Below, in pieces: positions 8,196 to 15,592 of a DNA stretch of 25,487 nt. The stretch is from positions 1-25,487 of the forward strand of contig CAYQJV010000021.1 of NCBI GenBank assembly GCA_964417925.1. Direction: 5' to 3'. The position numbers and the translations under genes were made by a program. Within the stretch, counting starts at the first letter, position 1. Each line of letters begins with the position of its first letter. Under the pieces are notes generated by a model, which ran no database searches, was not told the origin of the DNA, and saw nothing but the letters and a program-made list of their open reading frames with translations. The DNA is from CAYQJV01 sp964417925 (lineage in GTDB: Bacteria > Hydrothermota > Tepidihabitantia > B3-TA06 > CAYQJV01).

Positions 8196-8887
8196 GAGAA
8201 GAAACTCCAAAAAGTAAAATAGAGACTGCAAATCTTCTTTTGACATTAGGGTTGAAAGATGCTGCGGTAGAGCAGTTGTACATGGCAGCAGACCTTTATG
8301 AGAAGAAAAATGAAGTGCATGAGGCATTAAAGATATACAAGAAAATTTTAGAAATAAAACCTGAAGAAAAATTTGCAAAGAAAAGGGTAGAGGAGATAGA
8401 AGGTAAGAAAGAACCTGTTTTTTCTGAATCTCAGAAGATTGATACGCAGAGTTTTGAAGTTTCAGGAGAAACACTTGTTGAGACAAAACCTGCTAAAAAG
8501 ATGGAGAAGCCTCAAGAAATTGAGTTAGATGTTAAGAGTCTCTATAGATTTATAGATGAATATGAAGATTGTAAAAAGAGAAGAGTAGATGTAATTCAGT
8601 TTCTATCCAGCCTCGGTATGTATGATTTAGCAGAAAAAGAGATAAGGAGTTTGGTTATAGCATTTCCAGATAGAGATAGTTTTGAATTTGCAAAAAAGAT
8701 GCTGGAAGCACAAGGAAGAGATTTTTTTAAGTTCATGGAGGAATTAGCACAAAGTAACTATCCTGAAGGAATAGTCTCAAAAATACTTTCCTATCTTGAG
8801 AAGATATATGCAGAAAAAGGGATGCAGGATAGACTTCAGGAATTGAAGAAAAATAAATCATCTCAAGGGAATATTCAGTTTATCTGA
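8192..8887 (+). CDS. TPR-containing protein, unknown function
   Basis: This 231-aa soluble protein overlaps the preceding gene by 4 bases. The first ~65 residues form at least one clear tetratricopeptide unit: AVEQLYMAADLYEKKNEVHE then ALKIYKKILEIKPEEKFAKK. A charged, Ser/Pro-containing linker (~75-110) follows, and then a second helical section (~113-220) with a repeat-like LGMYDLAEKEIRSLVIAFPD. TPRs usually mediate protein-protein contacts. The stop lies one base before the ATPase start, so the two products are likely made together and may interact. No catalytic motif is seen. Confidence 0.75.
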   Translation: MREETPKSKIETANLLLTLGLKDAAVEQLYMAADLYEKKNEVHEALKIYKKILEIKPEEKFAKKRVEEIEGKKEPVFSESQKIDTQSFEVSGETLVETKPAKKMEKPQEIELDVKSLYRFIDEYEDCKKRRVDVIQFLSSLGMYDLAEKEIRSLVIAFPDRDSFEFAKKMLEAQGRDFFKFMEELAQSNYPEGIVSKILSYLEKIYAEKGMQDRLQELKKNKSSQGNIQFI

Positions 8888-8888
8888 T

Positions 8889-9716
8889 ATGGGATATGAA
8901 ACCTTTTATAGACTAAAGTACGAGCCTTTTGCAATAAAGCCTGATCCAAGATTTTATTTCAATAGTCCTCAACATGCAATTGCAAGAGAGTACCTTTTGC
9001 ATGCTGCAACAAAAGGAAGAGGACTTGCCCTTCTTATGGGACCAATAGGAACAGGTAAAACTACACTTGCAAGGAGGATATTTAATGAGTTAAGTGTAAA
9101 TGAGGAGTATAACCTTGGGATGATCGTATTAACCCACTCAGTAACTCCACTTGAGCTTTTAAAAAGGATAGCAAAGGTGTTGGAGGTTGAGGAAGATACA
9201 GAAGAGGTTTCTTCGCTTTTCTCAAAGATTGTTGAAAGATTGTTTGAAATTTATGAAAACCGCCAAAAAGCAGTAATATTTATAGATGAGGCAAATAAAC
9301 TTGAAAATCCAGATTCTCTGGAAGAAATAAGAGGATTTGTAAATCTTGAAACAGCAGAAGGTAATAAACTTGTTACCTTCATTCTTATTGGACTTCCTGA
9401 CCTTGAGATGCAAGTGGCCAAGAATCCTGCCCTACACCAGAGAGTTGCAGTGAGGATATATCTCAATCCAATGGCTCCAGATGCTGTGAAGGCCTACATA
9501 AGGCATAGAATAAGAATAGCAGGGAGAGATGATGATATATTCAGTGAAAAGGCAATGGAACTTATAGCAAAATATTCAGGAGGTACTCCAAGACTTGTGA
9601 ACATACTGTGTGATAATTCCCTGATTGAGGGATATATACAGAGGAAACCTGTGATAGATGAGTATATTGTTGAAAGAGTTGCAAGAAACCTTAACTTAAT
9701 TCCTTCAGAGATCTGA
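8889..9716 (+). CDS. ExeA/GspA-family AAA+ ATPase
   Basis: This 275-aa P-loop ATPase has the typical ExeA beginning, YETFYRLKYEPFAIKPDPRF, followed by Walker A GPIGTGKTT (51-59) and Walker B VIFIDEA (129-135). It continues with a sensor region (FILIGLPDLEM), HQRVAVRIYLNPM, and the C-terminal lid GGTPRLVNILCD. In type II secretion, ExeA uses ATP to help build the secretin in the cell wall with ExeB. Many relatives work with type IV pili or are uncharacterised. Unlike classical ExeA it ends after the AAA+ module, with no membrane helix or peptidoglycan-binding domain. Its immediate partners here are two helical-repeat proteins, not ExeB. The function is therefore inferred only at family level. 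Confidence 0.85.
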   Translation: MGYETFYRLKYEPFAIKPDPRFYFNSPQHAIAREYLLHAATKGRGLALLMGPIGTGKTTLARRIFNELSVNEEYNLGMIVLTHSVTPLELLKRIAKVLEVEEDTEEVSSLFSKIVERLFEIYENRQKAVIFIDEANKLENPDSLEEIRGFVNLETAEGNKLVTFILIGLPDLEMQVAKNPALHQRVAVRIYLNPMAPDAVKAYIRHRIRIAGRDDDIFSEKAMELIAKYSGGTPRLVNILCDNSLIEGYIQRKPVIDEYIVERVARNLNLIPSEI

Positions 9717-10537
9717 AAAAAGCAGATCTTCACATACATACAAGGATGTCTGATGGTACCGATTCTCCTGAAGATATTTTTAAAAATGCAAAGAGATTGG
9801 GTATTGATATTGTGTCTATTACAGACCATGATACCATTTCTGCTTTAAGAGATGCAGAGATTATCGCAGAAGAGATGAATATGGAACTTGTACCCGGTGT
9901 TGAGTTGAGTTGTGAATATTATGGAGAGGAGGTGCACATACTGGGATACTATATAGAGTTTAAAAACGAAGAGCTTGAAGAGGAATTAAAATGGTATCAG
10001 AAAAAAAGGGTGGAAAGGGTAAAAAAGATTCTTGATAAACTTCAGCAAGTAGGAATACATCTTACAATGGAGGATGTAATAGAGTTTTCTCAGGGGGAAT
10101 CTATGGGAAGGATGCATGTTGCAAGGGCCCTGATAAAACGAGGATATGCTTCAGATATAAAGGAGGTATTTGCAAGGTTTTTAAGTAAAAATGGAATTGC
10201 CTATGTACCTAAACCCAGGCTTTCAATAGAAGAGGCTATAGGATTTATAAAGAAATACAAAGGTGTTCCAGTGCTCGCGCATCCTGGAATGTATAAAAGA
10301 AAGGATGAAATAATAAATTTTGCTATAAAAAAAGGTATAGAAGGAATAGAAGTATGGTATCCTGAACATCCTACTCAACTTACGGAAAGATTGCATGAAA
10401 TTGTATTAAAGAACGATTTGGTTCCTACAGGGGGCTCTGATCACCATGGTAAACCGAAAGAACTGCTTGGTAGTATAATGATAGATGAGAAATATGTAAG
10501 GATGCTTGCACGCAGAAGTCAATATGAGTTTTGTTGA
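9713..10537 (+). CDS. PHP-domain phosphoesterase (YciV/TrpH-like), apparent CTG start
   Basis: PHP enzymes need an N-terminal D-L-H-x-H metal motif. It is present here only if translation begins at CTG 9713 (LKKADLHIHTRMSDGTDS), which overlaps the ATPase stop TGA (9714-9716). The first ATG (9746) would cut off both histidines. An in-frame TAA at 9692 leaves no conventional start. The 274-aa product also has DHD (38-40), GVELS, VHILGYY, LAHPG and GSDHHG, a full set of PHP metal ligands. Relatives hydrolyse 3',5'-nucleotide bisphosphates (pAp) or short RNA ends. The start is probably used by termination-reinitiation from the upstream gene. The next gene begins 14 bases before its stop. Confidence 0.85.
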   Translation: MKKADLHIHTRMSDGTDSPEDIFKNAKRLGIDIVSITDHDTISALRDAEIIAEEMNMELVPGVELSCEYYGEEVHILGYYIEFKNEELEEELKWYQKKRVERVKKILDKLQQVGIHLTMEDVIEFSQGESMGRMHVARALIKRGYASDIKEVFARFLSKNGIAYVPKPRLSIEEAIGFIKKYKGVPVLAHPGMYKRKDEIINFAIKKGIEGIEVWYPEHPTQLTERLHEIVLKNDLVPTGGSDHHGKPKELLGSIMIDEKYVRMLARRSQYEFC

Positions 10538-11138
10538 GGTTTTCCTGTTTGGTGCACTGCAGATAGTGAGGTTAAAATATGAAGGAGGTGGGGATTGGTA
10601 CAATGATCCAGATGCAATTCCTAATTTATGTGAGGAAATTGAGAAAAGAACAAATGTTGATGTGATTTTTGAAGAGAAGATACTCTCTCTTAAAGACCCT
10701 GAAATATTTTCCTATCCAATTCTATTTATTACAGGGCATGGTAATATAAAATTTTCAGCAGAAGAAATAAAAAATTTGAGAAAGTATCTGGAGGAAGGAG
10801 GTTTTTTGTATGCAGATGATGATTATGGAATGGACAAAGCATTTAGAAGAGAGATTAAAAAGGTATTTCCAGATGCAGAACTTGTTGAACTTCCTTTTTC
10901 TCATCCAATATACCATATTTTTTACGAATTTCCCAACGGTCCTCCTCAGATACATAAACACTACGATGGACCTCCTAAGGGATACGGGATATTTTATGCA
11001 GGAAGATTGGTCGTTTATTATACCTATAACTCCAATATAAGTGATGGTTGGACAACTGCACATAATGATCCTCCAGAAAAAAGGGAACAGGCTTTTAGAA
11101 TGGGAATAAATATTGTTTTATATTCTCTTATATTTTAA
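10524..11138 (+). CDS. Exported DUF4159 protein
   Basis: This 204-aa protein starts at ATG 10524; a TTG at 10506 preceded by AAGGA is an alternative. A short hydrophobic N-terminus (FVEVFLFGAL) suggests export. The DUF4159 hallmarks follow: VRLKYEGGGDWYNDP, FITGHGNIKFS, LRKYLEEGGFLYADDDYGMD, PFSHPIYHIFYEFPNGPPQI and DGPPKGYGIF. The fold is related to class I glutamine-amidotransferase-like domains, but no enzyme activity is established. DUF4159 genes are often found near MoxR/Bat-type genes; here it follows an AAA+ ATPase and a PHP enzyme. It is the last gene of the run that starts at 5617, and valS has its own promoter. Confidence 0.8.
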   Translation: MSFVEVFLFGALQIVRLKYEGGGDWYNDPDAIPNLCEEIEKRTNVDVIFEEKILSLKDPEIFSYPILFITGHGNIKFSAEEIKNLRKYLEEGGFLYADDDYGMDKAFRREIKKVFPDAELVELPFSHPIYHIFYEFPNGPPQIHKHYDGPPKGYGIFYAGRLVVYYTYNSNISDGWTTAHNDPPEKREQAFRMGINIVLYSLIF

Positions 11139-11153
11139 AAAATGCTATAAAAT

Positions 11154-11181
11154 TTGACTTTGGAAAAAATCCATATAAAAT
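11154..11181 (+). promoter_or_regulatory. Promoter of the valS operon, probably leaderless
   Basis: TTGACT (11154-11159) and TAAAAT (11176-11181) are separated by 16 bp, and ATG 11188 follows after 6 bases. TATAAA at 11174-11179 overlaps the -10 box but gives a poor 14-bp spacer. No Shine-Dalgarno precedes the ATG. Confidence 0.5.
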
Positions 11182-11187
11182 CATAAG

Positions 11188-13791
11188 ATGGAAAACAAAG
11201 AGTTTTCTAAAAGATATACTCCAGAAGAAATAGAGGATAAATGGTACAGGTATTGGGAGGATAAGAAGTTATTTCATGCAAAAATAGATAAGGATAAAAA
11301 ACCATATGTAATTGTGATTCCTCCCCCAAATGTTACAGGAGTACTTACCTTAGGGCATGTACTCGATAACACATTGCAGGATATCTTAATAAGGTACCAC
11401 AAGATGCGTGGATATGAAACCTTATGGATACCAGGTACAGACCATGCAGGAATTGCAACACAGGTTGTAGTTGAACAAGAGATAGCAAAACAAGGGTTGA
11501 GAAAAGAAGATCTTGGAAGGGAAAAATTTTTAGAGAAAGTATGGGAATGGACAGAAAAACACAAAAATATAATAAGACAGCAGCTTAAAAAGCTTGGATG
11601 CGCTCTTGATTGGGATAGAGAAAGATTTACTCTTGACCCTGGGTTATCAAAAGCAGTAAAAGAGGTTTTTGTGAGGTTGTATGAGAAAGGGCTTATCTAC
11701 AGGGGTAAATATATAGTGAACTGGTGCCCAAGATGTCATACTGCTCTCTCAGATGAGCAGGTTGATCATAAAGAAACCGATGGATTTTTATACTATCTTC
11801 GTTATCCTTTTGCAGATGGTTCAGGATATATAACTGTTGCAACTACAAGGCCTGAAACAATGCTTGGGGATACTGCAGTTGCAGTACATCCTGAAGATGA
11901 GCGATACAAAAATTTTATAGGGAAAGAGGTAATAATTCCTCTTGTTGAGAGAAAGGTAAAGATAATTGCAGATACTACAGTGGATCCAGAATTTGGTACA
12001 GGCGCTGTAAAGGTAACTCCGGCACATGATCCAGTAGATTTTGAGATTGCAAAACGACATAATCTTGAATTTGTTGTGGTTATGGATACAAAGGCAAAGA
12101 TGAATGAGAACGCAGTGGGTTACAAGGGGCTTGATAGATTTGAAGCAAGAAAAAAGATTGTTGAAGATTTAAAGAAAAAGGGATTTTTTGAAAAACAGGA
12201 GCTCTATAAAATTTCCATTGGATACTGTGAAAGATGTAAGACTGTGATTGAACCCTATCTTTCAGAACAGTGGTTTGTAAGTATGAAGCCTCTTGCCGAA
12301 CCTGCGATAAAGGCTGTAAAAGAAGGAACGATAAAGTTCTATCCAGAGAGATGGAAAAACCTCTATTTTCACTGGATGGAAAACATAAAAGACTGGTGTA
12401 TATCACGGCAGTTGTGGTGGGGTCATAGAATTCCTGTGTTTTACTGCGATGAGTGTAAAAAACAGTTTGCTTCAAGAGATGAGAATCCCTCCTGCCCTTA
12501 CTGTGATTCAAAAAAGGTTCATCAAGACCCAGATGTTTTGGATACTTGGTTTTCTTCTTGGTTATGGCCTTTTTCTACTTTAGGATGGCCTGAGGAAACA
12601 GAAGATTTAAAATATTTCTATCCCACAACAACTCTTGTTACAGGATGGGATATAATCTTTTTATGGGTTGCAAGAATGATAATGGCAGGATATGAATTTA
12701 CAGGCAAAGAGCCTTTTAAAAATGTGGTATTTCATGTGATGATAAGAGATGCTCTTGGAAGAAAGATGTCAAAAAGTCTTGGAAATTCTCCTGATCCTCT
12801 TGAGCTAATTAAAAAATATGGAGCAGATGCTTTGAGGATCGGTCTATTACTTATTACTCCTAAGGAGCAGGATATAATCTATTCAGAGGAAAGAATCCTT
12901 GCAGGAAGGAACTTCTGTACTAAGATATGGAATTCTGCAAGATTTTTGTATCTTTCAAGGGAAAATGAAGTTCCTGAAATTCCTGATGAAATAGATGCAT
13001 TTGATGAGTGGATACTTGATAAATTGAAGAGTACTAAAAAAGAGATAGAAAGATTGCTTAAAGAACATGATTTTTACAATTCTGCAAGACTTCTTTATCA
13101 GTTTTACTGGCATGAATTTTGCGATTGGTATATTGAATTTGCGAAGATAGGTAAAAAGGAACATAACAAATCTTTAAGTGTTGCATTGTTTGTTTTGAAA
13201 AATTCTCTAAAAATGCTTCATCCGTGGATTCCATTTGTTACAGAAGAGCTCTGGCATAGAATGGAGTTTGGAGAAGAAAGTATTCTTACTTCAGGGTGGG
13301 TTGATGAATTTGAAATTAAAAAAGAAAACAAAGATAAAGTAGAAGCACTTATAGAAATTATAAGGGGAATAAGAAACATAAGGGGAGAAATGAGAATCCC
13401 TGAGAGCAAAAAGGTAAACGCAGTATTGAATCTAAAGTCAAAGTATATTGAGTTTTTCAAAGAGAATGAAGTTTATGTAAAAAATCTTGCAAAGGTTGAA
13501 AATATTATGTATTCATCCGAGAAACCTTCTGGTGCATCTTCCTTTGTTGGAAATTTTGGAGAGGTTTATGTGCCACTTGCAGGGGTGATAGACTTAGCAA
13601 AGGAAAAGGAGAGGCTTAAAAAGGAGAAAGGAGAACTTGAAAGAGAACTCGGAAAGACAATAAAAAGACTTAAAAATCCTGATTTTCTTGAAAAAGCACC
13701 TATGAGTGTTATTGAGAGAGAAGAGGAGAAGAAAAAGAGATTTGAGGAGAAAATAAAGAGAATAGAAGAGATATTAAAAAGTATAGAATAA
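11188..13791 (+). CDS. valS: Valyl-tRNA synthetase
   Basis: This 867-aa class I synthetase charges tRNA-Val in the cytoplasm. It shows PPPNVTG (46-51) followed by TLGH (54-57) where HxGH is usual, WIPGTDHAGIATQ, the editing-domain signature TTRPETMLGDTAVAVHPED, SRQLWWGHRIPVFYC, DPDVLDTWFSSWLWPFSTLG and KMSKS (526-530). Two zinc-type cysteine clusters are seen: WCPRCH, and CDECKK with CPYCDS. The C-terminal ~70 residues are a charged coiled coil typical of bacterial ValRS. The replacement of the first His of HxGH by Thr54 is notable; all else indicates an intact enzyme. It heads an operon with the OmpA-domain gene 9 bases downstream. Confidence 0.95.
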   Translation: MENKEFSKRYTPEEIEDKWYRYWEDKKLFHAKIDKDKKPYVIVIPPPNVTGVLTLGHVLDNTLQDILIRYHKMRGYETLWIPGTDHAGIATQVVVEQEIAKQGLRKEDLGREKFLEKVWEWTEKHKNIIRQQLKKLGCALDWDRERFTLDPGLSKAVKEVFVRLYEKGLIYRGKYIVNWCPRCHTALSDEQVDHKETDGFLYYLRYPFADGSGYITVATTRPETMLGDTAVAVHPEDERYKNFIGKEVIIPLVERKVKIIADTTVDPEFGTGAVKVTPAHDPVDFEIAKRHNLEFVVVMDTKAKMNENAVGYKGLDRFEARKKIVEDLKKKGFFEKQELYKISIGYCERCKTVIEPYLSEQWFVSMKPLAEPAIKAVKEGTIKFYPERWKNLYFHWMENIKDWCISRQLWWGHRIPVFYCDECKKQFASRDENPSCPYCDSKKVHQDPDVLDTWFSSWLWPFSTLGWPEETEDLKYFYPTTTLVTGWDIIFLWVARMIMAGYEFTGKEPFKNVVFHVMIRDALGRKMSKSLGNSPDPLELIKKYGADALRIGLLLITPKEQDIIYSEERILAGRNFCTKIWNSARFLYLSRENEVPEIPDEIDAFDEWILDKLKSTKKEIERLLKEHDFYNSARLLYQFYWHEFCDWYIEFAKIGKKEHNKSLSVALFVLKNSLKMLHPWIPFVTEELWHRMEFGEESILTSGWVDEFEIKKENKDKVEALIEIIRGIRNIRGEMRIPESKKVNAVLNLKSKYIEFFKENEVYVKNLAKVENIMYSSEKPSGASSFVGNFGEVYVPLAGVIDLAKEKERLKKEKGELERELGKTIKRLKNPDFLEKAPMSVIEREEEKKKRFEEKIKRIEEILKSIE

Positions 13792-13800
13792 GGAGAATAG

Positions 13801-14361
13801 ATGAAATATGCTGGTTGGATACTTTTATTTTTAACAGTTACTGCAGGAGTGTTATTTTATTTTTTAAGATACCAACCTTTAACTGAGGCATACACAAAGC
13901 AGAAAGAAGAAATTGAATTGTGGGTGAAAAAGGTTGAAGAATTAGAAAAAAGTAAAAAGGATAGCATTAAAGAGGGAATAAGCGTTTCCTTAAAAGATTC
14001 TCTTTTATGGGCAATTGGGACGGATTCTTTATTTGTTTCTTTAAAAAAAGATGATATTTCAGAAAGCGGTAAAAAAATTCTTGATAGAATTGCAGAAGAA
14101 TTAAAGAAAAGTGATAAGGAGATACTAATTTTGGTTCATACCGATGCTGTTCCTGTAGGTCCATCTTTAAAAAAACTTTATCCCACAAATTGGGAGCTTT
14201 CTACGAGGAGAGCAAGTGTAATTGCAAGATACCTTATAAAAAAAGGTGTCCCTGCGGAAAGAATAATTGCAGGAGGTTGTGGTCCAGCGAGGCCTCTGGG
14301 AGATAATAAAACCGAAGAAGGTAGAAAAAGAAATAGAAGGGTTGAGATATATGTGAGATGA
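13801..14361 (+). CDS. OmpA/MotB-type peptidoglycan-binding membrane protein
   Basis: This 186-aa protein has one N-terminal membrane segment (~4-23, AGWILLFLTVTAGVLFYFL), then a short charged coiled coil (~30-58) and an OmpA C-terminal domain (~65-186). Domain motifs include ILVHTDAVPVG, NWELSTRRASVIARYLIKKG, ERIIAGGCG and the final RKRNRRVEIYV. The layout (uncleaved anchor, coil, OmpA domain) is that of MotB-like or envelope-linking proteins which bind peptidoglycan from the inner membrane. It lacks the MotB plug/Asp pattern, so it is not assigned to a motor. AGGAGA at 13791-13796 serves as ribosome-binding site. Its stop overlaps the next start (ATGA). Confidence 0.82.
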   Translation: MKYAGWILLFLTVTAGVLFYFLRYQPLTEAYTKQKEEIELWVKKVEELEKSKKDSIKEGISVSLKDSLLWAIGTDSLFVSLKKDDISESGKKILDRIAEELKKSDKEILILVHTDAVPVGPSLKKLYPTNWELSTRRASVIARYLIKKGVPAERIIAGGCGPARPLGDNKTEEGRKRNRRVEIYVR

Positions 14362-15242
14362 AGATAGCATTTGTCATAAACCCTGAAGCAGGTAAGGGCA
14401 ATACAAAGGCGGTTTGGAATAGATTAAAAGAAAGAGTGAAATCAAAGGTTAAAGAAAAAATAATAGAAATTTTCTCAGAATACCCTGGACATATTATAGA
14501 GATTGTAAGGTCTCTTTTAAAAGAAGGAATAAGAAGAATAGTAGTAGTTGGAGGAGATGGGAGTTTAAATGAAGCCATCAATGGTGCTTATGGAAAAAAA
14601 GCAGAGATAGGAATAATTCCTACAGGCTCAGGAAATGATTTTGTGAAAATGCTTGGGTTTAAAAAAGTTGGAATAAAAGAGTACATTGGAACAGAAAAGA
14701 CAATAGAGGTGGATGGAGTTCTTGTAAACAACCACAGGTTCTTTATAAACATATTTGGAATTGGATTTGAGGCAAGAGTTGCAAAAAAGATGAGGGAGTC
14801 AAAGTTCAAAGGGGATTTGGCTTATTTAGATGCGGTTTTCAAAACATTAAAGGAGTTCAAACCTGTGCATATGAGGATAAATATTGACGGATATGTAATT
14901 GACACAGAACCTGTAATTGCATCTGCAGGAAATGGGAGGTTTCATGGGGGAATGTTTGTGCTCACTCCTTTTGCAGAATTGAACGATGGATTAATTGATT
15001 TCTGCATTGTTAAGAAACTTTCCAAGCCAAAGTTTTTATTTTATATACCAAAAGCAGTAAAAGGAACTCATTACCGGATAAAGCGATATGTAAAGATACT
15101 TAAGGGAAGGTTTATAAAAATTCTATGTAGTGAACCGCTGTATTATGAAATGGATGGGGAAGTATCTGAGAATCCTGAAAAGGAATTTGTGCTAAAAATA
15201 TTTCCAAAGGCATTCAAAATTCTCCTTCCTGCATGGGCATAA
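14358..15242 (+). CDS. Diacylglycerol/lipid kinase family protein
   Basis: This 294-aa protein of the DAGK-catalytic (YegS/DgkB) family phosphorylates diacylglycerol or a related lipid with ATP at the membrane face. The N-terminal FVINPEAGKG (5-14), the nucleotide-binding GGDGSLNEAING (65-76) and the PTGSGNDF motif (88-95) are all intact, as are GIGFEA and the C-terminal MDGE. The family length is about 290-310 aa. The true lipid cannot be inferred. It begins 4 bases before the stop of the OmpA-domain gene and overlaps the next gene by 10 bases. The operon thus mixes envelope functions with valS and hutH. Confidence 0.88.
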   Translation: MKIAFVINPEAGKGNTKAVWNRLKERVKSKVKEKIIEIFSEYPGHIIEIVRSLLKEGIRRIVVVGGDGSLNEAINGAYGKKAEIGIIPTGSGNDFVKMLGFKKVGIKEYIGTEKTIEVDGVLVNNHRFFINIFGIGFEARVAKKMRESKFKGDLAYLDAVFKTLKEFKPVHMRINIDGYVIDTEPVIASAGNGRFHGGMFVLTPFAELNDGLIDFCIVKKLSKPKFLFYIPKAVKGTHYRIKRYVKILKGRFIKILCSEPLYYEMDGEVSENPEKEFVLKIFPKAFKILLPAWA

Positions 15243-15592
15243 TTCTTTTTCTTACCATAAAATCTCCTGGTAAGGCAATGCTTCTTTCCTTGCTCATTCC
15301 CGGAGGTGGACAGTTTTATAATGAAGCCTATTTAAAAGGTATTGTGCTTGGTGGAGCAGAAACGACGCTTTTTTATTTAGCTTACAGAGAAAACAAGCTT
15401 TCCCATCAGGAGATAGAAAAAGAAGAATACCATCTTTCTATGTTTAGAAAATATCTTTTCTGGGCAGTTGCAGTTACAGCTTATTCTATGGCAGATGCGT
15501 GGGTGGATGCTAATATGTATGGCTTTGATGAGGAGACAAAACTTGGTTTTTATTTTAAAAAAAATGGAGTAGGAGTTTTTCTACGATGGTAA
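15233..15592 (+). CDS. DUF5683-like small membrane protein
   Basis: This 119-aa protein resembles DUF5683: SPGKAMLLSLLIPGGGQFYN near the N-terminus, a hydrophobic helix (IVLGGAETTLFYLAY), and a second one ending in YSMADAWVDANMYGFDEE, close to the family's 'YxxNxxDAxVDAHL..FD' pattern. The biochemical role of the family is unknown; these proteins are common in Bacteroidetes and related phyla and lie in the membrane. The start ATG is within the end of the kinase gene and has no clear Shine-Dalgarno, so it is probably translated by coupling. It overlaps hutH by 7 bases. Confidence 0.7.
   Translation: MGIILFLTIKSPGKAMLLSLLIPGGGQFYNEAYLKGIVLGGAETTLFYLAYRENKLSHQEIEKEEYHLSMFRKYLFWAVAVTAYSMADAWVDANMYGFDEETKLGFYFKKNGVGVFLRW

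Noticed and set aside
12080..12511. Long minus-strand open frame opposite valS
   Set aside because: It lies wholly inside an unmistakable synthetase gene, has a low-complexity Ser/Leu-rich translation and no ribosome-binding site; it is a shadow of AT-rich coding sequence.
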